Shown here piece after piece: positions 1-5,562 of a DNA stretch of 8,683 nt (position 1 is the stretch's first letter; each line of letters starts with the position of its first letter). The stretch covers positions 1-8,683 of the forward strand of contig PKUI01000086.1 of assembly GCA_002869605.1 (NCBI GenBank), in the 5' to 3' direction. The notes below the pieces were generated by a model. The model was not told the DNA's origin, did no database searches, and saw only the letters and a program-made list of their open reading frames with translations. The stretch comes from Desulfuromonas sp. (GTDB lineage Bacteria; Desulfobacterota; Desulfuromonadia; Desulfuromonadales; SZUA-401). Both the position numbers and the translations under genes were made by a program.

Positions 1-1
1 C

Positions 2-124
2 GGCGGTGATGTGCGCTTCGGTGGGGTCTACGATCTGCTGGGGCTCTCTAACCGTTACGATTCGGAGCACATCCTCGTACGGTTTGCCGTCGTCCAGCTG
101 CGACGCATGGCCCGGTGGCCATAG
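2..124 (+). CDS. C-terminal fragment of an unrecognised protein
   Basis: Frame 2 is open from the window edge to a TAG at 122-124 and encodes about 40 residues, starting GGDVRFGGVYDLL and ending RRMARWP. The start lies outside the window. The codons are rich in GTC, CTG and CTC, like the other genes here. The mix of aromatic, Gly and alternating polar/hydrophobic residues could suit a beta-strand-rich or outer-membrane protein, but I do not recognise a family and assign no function. An overlapping open frame at 6-290 has atypical Ser/Cys-rich composition and looks like a shadow. No clear terminator follows the TAG. Confidence 0.5.
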   Translation, partial: GGDVRFGGVYDLLGLSNRYDSEHILVRFAVVQLRRMARWP

Positions 125-298
125 CCGTTTCCTACTCAATTGTCCCGACTCATCTCTTTGCTCGCCGTTTAATCCATTTTCGGCACACCGATTGCTTATT
201 CTACAAAACAACTGGCCGTCTAACGTGTGTATGAGCGTCTCTGCGGGCTCCTCTCCCACCCAAAAACAACCGTTTCAACCTGAAGGATAGACTTTCCA
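125..298 (+). other. Intergenic region upstream of the mepK-like gene
   Basis: About 175 bases without a convincing gene. A TATTCT at 197-202 resembles a -10 box, but I see no good -35 at 16-18 nt upstream. The ribosome binding site for the next gene is probably AAGGA at 283-287, 11 nt before the ATG, which is rather far. Confidence 0.4.
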
Positions 299-847
299 AT
301 GGATCGAAGAAGTTTCTGTAAAAACACACTGTTAGCATTGACTGGAGCGGCACTTCCGCTCCCGGCCTGGGCCCGTACCTCCCCGTTGTTTGACACCCAC
401 CGCGAGCTCTCTTTCTACAACACTCACACCGGGGAATATGCCGAACGTGTCATTTATTGGTCACGCGGTGTCTACGTTTCTGACGGTCTGACCGAGATCG
501 ACTACCTACTGCGCGATCACCGCAGCAACCAGATTGTTGAAATCGATCACAACCTGCTCGACACCCTCTACCTGCTGTCGCGCAAGCTCGAATGTCAGGA
601 ACCGCTGCATATCATTTCCGGTTATCGTTCGCCGACCACCAACGCCGAACTGCGCCGTAACAGCGATGGCGTCGCCAAACGTTCGCTGCACATGCAGGGC
701 CGTGCCATCGACATCCGTCTGCCGAGCTGCGACCTGACCCATCTGCACCAAACAGCGCTCAACTTGAAAAGGGGTGGCGTCGGCTATTACCCCGACTCGC
801 AGTTTGTCCACCTCGACTCTGGACGTTTCAGAACCTGGCAAGGTTAA
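299..847 (+). CDS. mepK: MepK/YcbK-type (DUF882, peptidase M15-like) murein endopeptidase
   Basis: A 182-residue exported zinc-dependent peptidoglycan hydrolase of the YcbK/DUF882 family. The N-terminus carries a twin-arginine motif (DRRSFCK, residues 2-8), a hydrophobic stretch and an AWA cleavage site near residue 25, so Tat export to the periplasm is likely. The M15-type metal site is intact: SGYRS at 107-111, SLHMQGRAID at 129-138 with H131 and D138, and FVHLD at 169-173 with H171. The conserved GGVGYYP is at 159-165. Length and order match E. coli YcbK (MepK), which cleaves mDAP-mDAP 3-3 crosslinks in the sacculus; the same activity here is inferred from homology. The gene stands alone and is followed by a strong terminator. 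An LdtD-type transpeptidase, which makes the bonds MepK cuts, lies at the other end of the window. Confidence 0.88.
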   Translation: MDRRSFCKNTLLALTGAALPLPAWARTSPLFDTHRELSFYNTHTGEYAERVIYWSRGVYVSDGLTEIDYLLRDHRSNQIVEIDHNLLDTLYLLSRKLECQEPLHIISGYRSPTTNAELRRNSDGVAKRSLHMQGRAIDIRLPSCDLTHLHQTALNLKRGGVGYYPDSQFVHLDSGRFRTWQG

Positions 848-881
848 GCTACTCCGCACCTCTTTATTAAACCATTTCTAC

Positions 882-922
882 AGCCTCCAGGAGCGCATTT
901 GCCCTGGAGGCTTTTCTGTTTC
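882..922 (+). terminator. Rho-independent terminator after the mepK-like gene
   Basis: A perfect 9-bp stem, GCCTCCAGG (883-891) with CCTGGAGGC (903-911), an 11-nt loop, then TTTTCTGTTT. It begins 35 nt after the stop codon and separates this gene from the next operon. Confidence 0.85.
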
Positions 923-936
923 CCCTCCCGCTATTT

Positions 937-950
937 ATTTACCGGTAAAT
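937..950. promoter_or_regulatory. Palindromic operator candidate upstream of the NifX-like operon
   Basis: ATTTACCGGTAAAT is a perfect 14-bp palindrome lying 16 nt upstream of the putative -35 box at 967. The position fits an activator or a repressor site. Similar half-sites occur at 4741-4755 and 4879-4892, upstream of the small secreted protein gene. The binding protein is unknown; the UPF0251 protein of the operon is one untested candidate. Confidence 0.45.
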
Positions 951-966
951 TTCCGTTGAATTTTAC

Positions 967-995
967 TTGACACCCCACTCTACGTGCAATAGTGT
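967..995 (+). promoter_or_regulatory. Putative sigma-70 promoter for the NifX-like operon
   Basis: A consensus -35 TTGACA at 967-972 is followed after 17 nt by TAGTGT at 990-995, which matches the -10 consensus at three of six positions, including the first TA and last T. It lies between the palindrome and the AGGAGG ribosome binding site at 1019-1024. The weak -10 suggests possible dependence on an activator. Confidence 0.5.
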
Positions 996-1029
996 GCATA
1001 TACACAAAACAAACGTACAGGAGGAAGTC

Positions 1030-1416
1030 ATGACCATCTGTTTTCCCATCACCAACGACCAAGGGCTCGAAAGCGAAGTAGTCGATCATTTCGGCTCGGC
1101 GCCAATGTTCGTCGTCGTCGATAGTGACACCCAGCAGGTCAAGAACATCGTCAATCGCGACCTGCACCACGCCCACGGAAGCTGCTCGCCGCTGAAAGCG
1201 CTGGGAGAGACCAGCGTCGATGCCATTGTCGTCGGCGGTATCGGTGGCGGCGCACTCGTCGGACTGCAACGGGCAGGGATCAAGGTCTACCAGGCGCAAG
1301 GGCAAACCGTTGCCGAAAACCTCGCCTGCCTCGGCACCAACGAACTCGCCGAGTTGACCCCGGAGCAGACCTGCGCAGCGCATCGACACGGCCATGCTCA
1401 TGGTTGCGGTCACTAG
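1030..1416 (+). CDS. NifB/NifX-family molybdenum-iron cluster-binding protein with His-rich tail
   Basis: A 128-residue cytoplasmic protein of the dinitrogenase iron-molybdenum cofactor-binding family (PF02579), whose members bind iron-sulfur or Fe-Mo clusters. Family features are DHFGSAPMF at 19-27, a His/Cys patch HHAHGSCSP at 46-54 (C52), and GGIGGGALVGL at 69-79. The C-terminus is unusually rich in ligands: C100, C115 and HRHGHAHGCGH at 118-128. The ATG is chosen because AGGAGG (1019-1024) lies 5 nt upstream; the frame also runs back to a TTG at 967, but that falls in the -35 box. It is the first gene of a three-gene operon ending in an IscU-like scaffold, suggesting a role in cluster carriage or storage. 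No nitrogenase genes are visible, so a nitrogenase role is not implied. Confidence 0.82.
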   Translation: MTICFPITNDQGLESEVVDHFGSAPMFVVVDSDTQQVKNIVNRDLHHAHGSCSPLKALGETSVDAIVVGGIGGGALVGLQRAGIKVYQAQGQTVAENLACLGTNELAELTPEQTCAAHRHGHAHGCGH

Positions 1417-1423
1417 GTAACCC

Positions 1424-1744
1424 ATGTCCCCACGGCCCAAAAAACCGAGGCATTGTTCCTGTCCGCACCGCCCCGCGGGAAGCTACGTTTTTAAACCGAG
1501 CGGGCGCCCGATGTGCGACCTGTCACCGGTGACTCTGCTCGCCGATGAACTCGAGGCTCTGCGTCTGTGCGATGCGGAATGCTTGACCCAGGAACAGGCC
1601 GGGGTGGCGATGGGTGTTTCGCGCGGAACGATCCAGCGGCTGGTCGTCAGCGGTCGGCAAAAAGTGGTTACGGCCATTGCGGCCGGTAACGCCCTGGTCG
1701 TCGAGGCGCTCGACACGCCCCCCGCCCACGAGGAGACACCATGA
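1424..1744 (+). CDS. UPF0251 (DUF134) family predicted DNA-binding protein
   Basis: A 106-residue protein of the UPF0251/DUF134 family, related to sigma-70 region-4-type helix-turn-helix proteins. Signatures are RPKKPR at 4-9, FKPSGRPM at 23-30, DELEALRL at 41-48, and the helix-turn-helix QEQAGVAMGVSRGTIQRL at 56-73. Three cysteines near the N-terminus (C11, C13, C31) could bind a metal or cluster; this is inference. It starts 7 nt after the preceding stop with only a weak ribosome binding site, and its TGA overlaps the next ATG (ATGA), so translational coupling is likely. Its position between a cluster-binding protein and a cluster scaffold suggests a local transcription regulator that senses cluster or metal status. 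Direct evidence for its target is absent. Confidence 0.82.
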   Translation: MSPRPKKPRHCSCPHRPAGSYVFKPSGRPMCDLSPVTLLADELEALRLCDAECLTQEQAGVAMGVSRGTIQRLVVSGRQKVVTAIAAGNALVVEALDTPPAHEETP

Positions 1745-2178
1745 ACTACAGCGACAAGGTTCTGGATCATTTTTCCAATCCGCGCAATGTCGGTGTCATC
1801 GACGATGCCAACGTCGTCGTCCAGGTCGGCGATCCTGACTGTGGCGACTCGGTGCTATACTTCCTGAAGTTCGAAAAGAACCGGGTGCAGGACATCAAGT
1901 ACCTGGTCAAGGGATGTGGCGCGGCGATTGCCACCTCATCGATCGCCAGCGAAATCGCCAAGGGACGCACCCTCGACGCGTTGCTGGAGATCAGCGAAGA
2001 CGAAATCGCCACGGCTCTCGACGGCCTCCCAGCGGAAAAAATGCATTGCTCCAACCTCGCAGCCTCGGCGCTGCGGGCCGTGGTGCAAAGCTACCGCGAC
2101 AAGCTCGCCGACTCCGAGCAGGCTGACCACGAAGATCCAATGGCTCCGGCACAGGCTCATGGGGCACTGCACAATTAA
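1741..2178 (+). CDS. IscU/NifU N-terminal-type iron-sulfur cluster scaffold
   Basis: A 145-residue Fe-S assembly scaffold. The start YSDKVLDHFSNPRNVG (3-18) is typical of the NifU-N/IscU family. All three ligand cysteines are present: C34 in DPDCGD with the conserved D36, C59 in KGCGAAIATSS, and C103 in MHCSN. The core ends near residue 120, and a hydrophilic tail of about 25 residues with several His follows. There is no NifU C-terminal thioredoxin-like domain and no ferredoxin domain. The gene overlaps the UPF0251 gene by 4 nt and has AGGAG at 1731-1735. No cysteine desulfurase lies next to it, so sulfur probably comes from an enzyme encoded elsewhere. The trio resembles an accessory cluster-handling operon rather than the housekeeping isc operon. 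Confidence 0.88.
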   Translation: MNYSDKVLDHFSNPRNVGVIDDANVVVQVGDPDCGDSVLYFLKFEKNRVQDIKYLVKGCGAAIATSSIASEIAKGRTLDALLEISEDEIATALDGLPAEKMHCSNLAASALRAVVQSYRDKLADSEQADHEDPMAPAQAHGALHN

Positions 2179-2217
2179 CAGCGGCCGGTCCTCTCTAAGA
2201 AGCTGAATTGACATCGT

Positions 2218-2249
2218 CCCCTCTTCCTCCATGGAAGAGGGGGGCTTTC
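2218..2249 (+). terminator. Probable terminator after the scaffold gene
   Basis: A perfect 10-bp stem, CCCCTCTTCC (2218-2227) with GGAAGAGGGG (2233-2242), and a 5-nt loop. The tail GGCTTTCT has only a short T run, so termination may be incomplete. Confidence 0.6.
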
Positions 2250-2405
2250 TACACAACCATTGTGAGGGATATAGGACTGAGCATTTATTTCTAAGAACAT
2301 GTTTCGACACACGTAATAGCTTGTGCACTCCGTCAATCTTGCAAATGAATAAAGCGCCTCAACGAGCACCTGGGAGATCATCACCTTCAACGAATCGAGA
2401 GTGAT
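2250..2405 (+). other. Leader region of the kinase-permease pair
   Basis: This stretch has no gene. It contains an inverted repeat CACAA-N3-TTGTG at 2252-2264 and a short palindrome AACATGTT at 2296-2303. I found no convincing promoter pair; TTGTGC at 2321-2326 with ATGAAT at 2345-2350 is weak. The kinase start has only a poor purine run (GAGAG) in front. Confidence 0.3.
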
Positions 2406-3626
2406 ATGCCTATTTTCTCGACGACTGTTGTACCGCAATGGTCGTGGGAAATGATTCTCGTAGCCCTTGCAGTGGTTCTTCTGGCCGCCACGATACGACA
2501 CTACTGGAAACACCAGCAAGGACTGCTCGACCAGATCGAACAAACCAATCTGCTGCTCGACTCAACGGCAGAGGGAATCTACGCTCTCGATCTCGAAGGC
2601 AACTGCATCTTCTGCAACAGCGCCTGCCTCACCCTGCTCGGGTACGATGACACCTCCGAACTGCTGGGGAAAAACCTCCACGAATTGATCCACCACTCAC
2701 GGGCGGACGCCTCCCTCTACCCAGCCGAGGCGTGCAAGGTATGCCACGCCTACACGCACGACCAGAAAGTGCACTTCGAGAATGAAGTTTTCTGGCGCCG
2801 GGACGGAAGTCCGTTCCCCACCGAGTACTGGTCGTTTCCCCTGCGCCGGGGAGAAACAGTGATCGGTGCCGTGGTTTCGTTCCTGGACATTACAGAACGC
2901 AAACGCGCTGAGCAGAAGCTGCGTGCCATCAACCAGGAACTCGACGCCTTCGCGCATACCATTTCTCATGACTTGCGCACACCGATCACCGGTGTCATAG
3001 GCTATGCCGAACTATTGCTGGAAAACCATGGCCAGGCATTGAATGACGAAGGCCGAAAGTACCTTGAGACGATTTCGCGGCAGGGCGAAAAAATGGCCAT
3101 GATCATGGAGGATCTGCTCGAGCTGGCGACCGTCGGTCATATTGAGCTCCCGCTTGCTGCTGTCAATGTCGACAACCTCCTTAGCGAGGTACTCCTTACG
3201 CTCAGTGATGAAATCTCACGTTCCGCTCTCGACGTCGAGGTGACACCGCTCCCCTGGATACGGGTGCCACAAACCCAGCTGATCCAGGTTTTCGAAAACC
3301 TGCTCGGCAACGCCCTCCGTTATGCAGGGCCGCAAGCCGGACCGATCGAAGTCAGCGGCAGCCGCCAGGGGGACAAGGTCAGCTACCTCATCAGCGACCA
3401 TGGCCAGGGGATACCGGAATCCGAGCGCGCCAGAATTTTTGAAGCCTTCTACCGGGGGAGCTCCGGCAAGGCACGCCAGGGGAGCGGTATCGGCCTGGCA
3501 ACCGTACAAAAAATTTGTGGCCTCTACGGCGGCCAGGTGCTCGTTGAAGAAACCCCCGGAGGAGGTGCGACCTTCCGCGTCGAACTCCACGACCCTCCCC
3601 CTTCATCTCCACATGAAGAGCCTTGA
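2406..3626 (+). CDS. Membrane-anchored PAS-domain sensor histidine kinase
   Basis: A 406-residue sensor kinase. One transmembrane helix (about 14-30) follows a very short N-terminus, so there is no real extracellular sensor; a PAS domain (about 45-168) ending in the usual FLDITERKRAEQKL linker lies on the cytoplasmic side. HisKA has SHDLRTP at 187-193 with phosphoacceptor H188. The ATPase domain has the N box around N302 (ENLLGNALRYA), G1 DHGQGIP at 331-337, F box RIFEAFYRG at 343-351 and G2 GSGIGLATV at 359-367, so it should be active. The PAS contains C67, C70, C74, C110 and C113, the last two forming CKVCH, which may allow metal or redox sensing. No response regulator is encoded nearby. 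Its stop overlaps the next start, linking the kinase with a putative metal exporter. Confidence 0.9.
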   Translation: MPIFSTTVVPQWSWEMILVALAVVLLAATIRHYWKHQQGLLDQIEQTNLLLDSTAEGIYALDLEGNCIFCNSACLTLLGYDDTSELLGKNLHELIHHSRADASLYPAEACKVCHAYTHDQKVHFENEVFWRRDGSPFPTEYWSFPLRRGETVIGAVVSFLDITERKRAEQKLRAINQELDAFAHTISHDLRTPITGVIGYAELLLENHGQALNDEGRKYLETISRQGEKMAMIMEDLLELATVGHIELPLAAVNVDNLLSEVLLTLSDEISRSALDVEVTPLPWIRVPQTQLIQVFENLLGNALRYAGPQAGPIEVSGSRQGDKVSYLISDHGQGIPESERARIFEAFYRGSSGKARQGSGIGLATVQKICGLYGGQVLVEETPGGGATFRVELHDPPPSSPHEEP

Positions 3627-4645
3627 TACTCTCCAGCTTCAAACAGGCCCTGATGATTACCGGCTTCGTCTTCGTCATGATGCTGGTCATCGAGTACCTT
3701 AACGTTCTGAGCCGCGGCCTGTGGCAGCACGACATGCGTAGTAGACGCTGGAGTCAGTACCTGCTCGCCGCACTGCTCGGCGTCACCCCGGGATGCCTGG
3801 GCGCATTTGCGGTGGTATCACTCTACGTCCATCGCATCGTATCCCCCGGGGCGGTGGTTGCCGCGATGATCGCCACCAGCGGCGATGAATCCTTCGTCTT
3901 GCTGACCATGTCCCCGCAAACCGCGCTGCTGATCTTCGTCGCGCTGTTTGTACTCGGAGTTGCCGCCGGATATGCCACCGACCGACTACCGAAACGCTTC
4001 TTCGGTCACGGGGCCGAAGCGTCATGCGATCTTAAAATCCATGAACAGGACTCCTGTGATTGTTTCCCCCGCGACCGCATCATCCCCCAGCTGCGCAGCT
4101 GTTCCCTGGCGCGCGGGGTGCTGCTGCTGGCAACTATCTCCTTTCTGTTTGCACTGATCCAAGGCTACGTCGGCCCTGAGGTCTGGGACTGGTTGCGCTG
4201 GGCGCTTCTGCTCACAACCGGGATCGGCCTGTTCATCGTCGCAACGGTCCCGGAGCACTTTCTGGAGAGCCACCTCTGGGAACACGTTTTCTTAACCCAT
4301 ATCCCGCGCATCTTTCTCTGGACCTTTGGAGCGCTCTGGGTCATGAACCTGCTGCTTAAGGCGTTCGACCTCGGCGACTGGCTTCACGTTAACGGCTGGC
4401 TGATGCTGCTCGCGGCCTGCCTGCTCGGCTTGATCCCGGAATCCGGACCGCACTTGATCTTCCTGACCCTCTACACCCAGGGAGTCGTGCCGCTGAGTGT
4501 ACTGCTGGCCAGCTCCATCGTTCAGGATGGGCATGGCATGCTGCCGCTGCTCTCCGCTTCCCGAAGTGATTTTTTCAAGATCAAGGGGCTCAATTTCATG
4601 GTCGGCCTTCTCGTCGGCCTGACGGGAAAGTATTTTGGATGGTGA
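3623..4645 (+). CDS. ArsP_2-type (DUF2899) putative 10-TM heavy-metal/manganese exporter
   Basis: A 340-residue polytopic membrane protein resembling the ArsP_2 family of putative metal exporters. It has two similar halves. The first carries TPGCLGAF (55-62), SLYVHRIVSPGAVVAAMIATSGDESF (starting 66) and LTMSP. The second carries IPESGPHLIF (271-280), LYTQGVVPLSVLLASSIVQDGHGM (starting 283) and LLSASRSD. The matching pattern of P-x-x-G, LY, VxP and [SQ][GD][DG] marks an internal duplication. A soluble loop between the halves has C135, H140, C145 and C147, possible metal ligands. The TTG at 3623 overlaps the kinase stop (TTGA), giving translational coupling; ATG at 3653 is an alternative start that keeps the whole first helix. 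The transported ion cannot be told from sequence. No clear terminator follows. Confidence 0.8.
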   Translation: MILSSFKQALMITGFVFVMMLVIEYLNVLSRGLWQHDMRSRRWSQYLLAALLGVTPGCLGAFAVVSLYVHRIVSPGAVVAAMIATSGDESFVLLTMSPQTALLIFVALFVLGVAAGYATDRLPKRFFGHGAEASCDLKIHEQDSCDCFPRDRIIPQLRSCSLARGVLLLATISFLFALIQGYVGPEVWDWLRWALLLTTGIGLFIVATVPEHFLESHLWEHVFLTHIPRIFLWTFGALWVMNLLLKAFDLGDWLHVNGWLMLLAACLLGLIPESGPHLIFLTLYTQGVVPLSVLLASSIVQDGHGMLPLLSASRSDFFKIKGLNFMVGLLVGLTGKYFGW

Positions 4646-4740
4646 CACCGTTATTTGAACACTCAACAGGTTCCTCCCCGCAAAACCAGTTCCTGGACAC
4701 AAATGGTGTTCGCTTTCCCTGGTCTCTATACCTCTCCCCT

Positions 4741-4755
4741 GTTTACACGGTAAAC
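4741..4755. promoter_or_regulatory. Operator-like inverted repeat GTTTAC-acg-GTAAAC
   Basis: Six-base arms separated by 3 nt. It differs from the 937-950 palindrome mainly by one inserted base at the centre and G/C in place of A/T at the outer positions. It lies about 250 nt upstream of the small secreted protein gene. Confidence 0.35.
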
Positions 4756-4878
4756 TCCGTGCTTTAACCCAGGCAAAACCACGCAAATTGACGAATAAAC
4801 TGCAGCGGATGTAGCATATTCTACAAACCTTCTCCGCACCTCACCGCCAAACCCAGAAAAAAATACAAAAACCCCACT

Positions 4879-4895
4879 ATTTACATGTAATTACA
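4879..4895. promoter_or_regulatory. Compound palindrome upstream of the GTEAG-repeat gene
   Basis: ATTTACATGTAATT (4879-4892) matches 11 of the 14 positions of the 937-950 palindrome. It contains TTACATGTAA (4881-4890), which overlaps a second palindrome, TGTAATTACA (4886-4895). It lies 45-60 nt upstream of the TATGAT -10 candidate, where an activator could sit. Confidence 0.4.
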
Positions 4896-5008
4896 AGACA
4901 ACTCCCGATTGGCATACGACGTGTATCCTTAAGAATCCATATGATCTGAAAACCGCTCCAAGGCCATGACTGGCACAGAGCAGACACGACACTAAAAGGA
5001 GACACGTT

Positions 5009-5356
5009 ATGACACGCAAACTCAGCATCGTTCTATTGGCAACCCTGGCAGCCCTGGCCTTTGGTAGCACCGCATTTGCCGGCAATATCGGCACCGAGGC
5101 AGGAAACTATGAATTCAGCTTCGACCAGGTCACCGAAGTCATGGTCGAAACTCCGAACTACAGCTCCGAATATCTGGCGGCCCTCGGCACAGAAGCAGGC
5201 ACCTGGAACATCCAGCACATAGACGTTAACGCGCAAATGGCAGCAGAGCAACACATCTACAACTGGGACCACCTGCATGCACTCGGCACCGAAGCAGGTG
5301 ATTTCGAGTCCATGAAACTGTCTGATGAACCCAAGCGGGTCTGCATCCTCTGCTAG
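5009..5356 (+). CDS. Small secreted protein with three GTEAG repeats and C-terminal CxxC
   Basis: A 115-residue protein I do not recognise. The N-terminus is a clear Sec signal peptide (MTRK, hydrophobic core, AFA cleavage at 22-24), leaving about 91 mature residues. Three copies of GTEAG start at residues 28, 60 and 93, giving units of 32 and 33 residues and a short last one. After each motif comes x-[YWF], and the first two units end alike (YSSEYLAAL, YNWDHLHAL). The only cysteines are C112 and C115 in the terminal CILC. AAGGAG lies 7 nt before the ATG, and a strong terminator follows, so it is probably monocistronic and well expressed. Its place between two putative metal exporters suggests a periplasmic metal- or redox-related role, but that is inference from position only. 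Confidence 0.85.
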   Translation: MTRKLSIVLLATLAALAFGSTAFAGNIGTEAGNYEFSFDQVTEVMVETPNYSSEYLAALGTEAGTWNIQHIDVNAQMAAEQHIYNWDHLHALGTEAGDFESMKLSDEPKRVCILC

Positions 5357-5387
5357 CAGCCGACCCCAGGCAGGTCACAAGAAAAAG

Positions 5388-5420
5388 CGGAAACGGCTCC
5401 CAAGAGGGAGCCGTTTTTTT
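5388..5420 (+). terminator. Strong rho-independent terminator
   Basis: An 11-bp perfect stem, AAACGGCTCCC (5391-5401) with GGGAGCCGTTT (5406-5416), AAGA tetraloop, and a run of seven T (5414-5420). It ends the GTEAG-repeat gene. Confidence 0.93.
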
Positions 5421-5477
5421 AATCTGTTTGGTTGGCGTTTTTTCGCAAAATTTACTACCATGGATCTGATCAATACT

Positions 5478-5505
5478 TAATCTCAACCAATATAATCTCA
5501 ACCAA
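5478..5505 (+). repeat. 13-bp direct repeat over the permease promoter
   Basis: TAATCTCAACCAA occurs exactly twice, at 5478-5490 and 5493-5505, with a 15-nt period. The second copy overlaps a perfect -10 box, so the pair is a likely regulator-binding site. Confidence 0.6.
5491..5496 (+). promoter_or_regulatory. Putative -10 box of the permease gene
   Basis: A perfect TATAAT, 66 nt upstream of the ATG. The -35 position has only TGATCA (5467-5472, spacer 18), a poor match, so help from an activator bound to the direct repeats is plausible. Confidence 0.45.
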
Positions 5506-5562
5506 CATCGTGCTGCAGCGGCCTTGACTTCGCCTCCCACGCTCGAATAGCGGACGACCTCC

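Larger units (their letters stand above)
4646..5008 (+). other. 363-bp regulatory intergenic region
   Basis: No gene is seen here. The region is AT-rich compared with its neighbours and holds several symmetric elements: GTTTAC-acg-GTAAAC at 4741-4755, TGTAG-N6-CTACA at 4810-4825, TTACATGTAATTACA at 4881-4895 (two overlapping 10-bp palindromes), and ATAC-N5-GTAT at 4914-4926. Promoter candidates are TATGAT at 4940-4945, which has no good -35, and TTGGCA (4909-4914) with AAGAAT (4931-4936). AAGGAG at 4996-5001 is the ribosome binding site of the next gene. The density of symmetric sites suggests tight regulation of the small secreted protein. Confidence 0.5.

Noticed and set aside
6..290. Open frame of 94 codons on the plus strand
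   Set aside because: It overlaps the frame-2 gene tail, runs through the intergenic region, and has Ser/Cys-rich, low-complexity composition with no ribosome binding site.
931..1440. 169-codon minus-strand open frame over the NifX-like gene
   Set aside because: It is antisense to a recognised gene and covers its promoter; no motif or start signal.
2208..2236. TTGACA at 2208-2213 as promoter of the kinase gene
   Set aside because: The -10 position falls in the terminator stem (ATGGAA) and matches poorly; the -35 match is probably chance.
2735..2747. CKVCH in the kinase PAS domain as a c-type heme site
   Set aside because: The domain follows a single N-terminal membrane helix and precedes the kinase core, so it is cytoplasmic; c-type heme attachment occurs in the periplasm.
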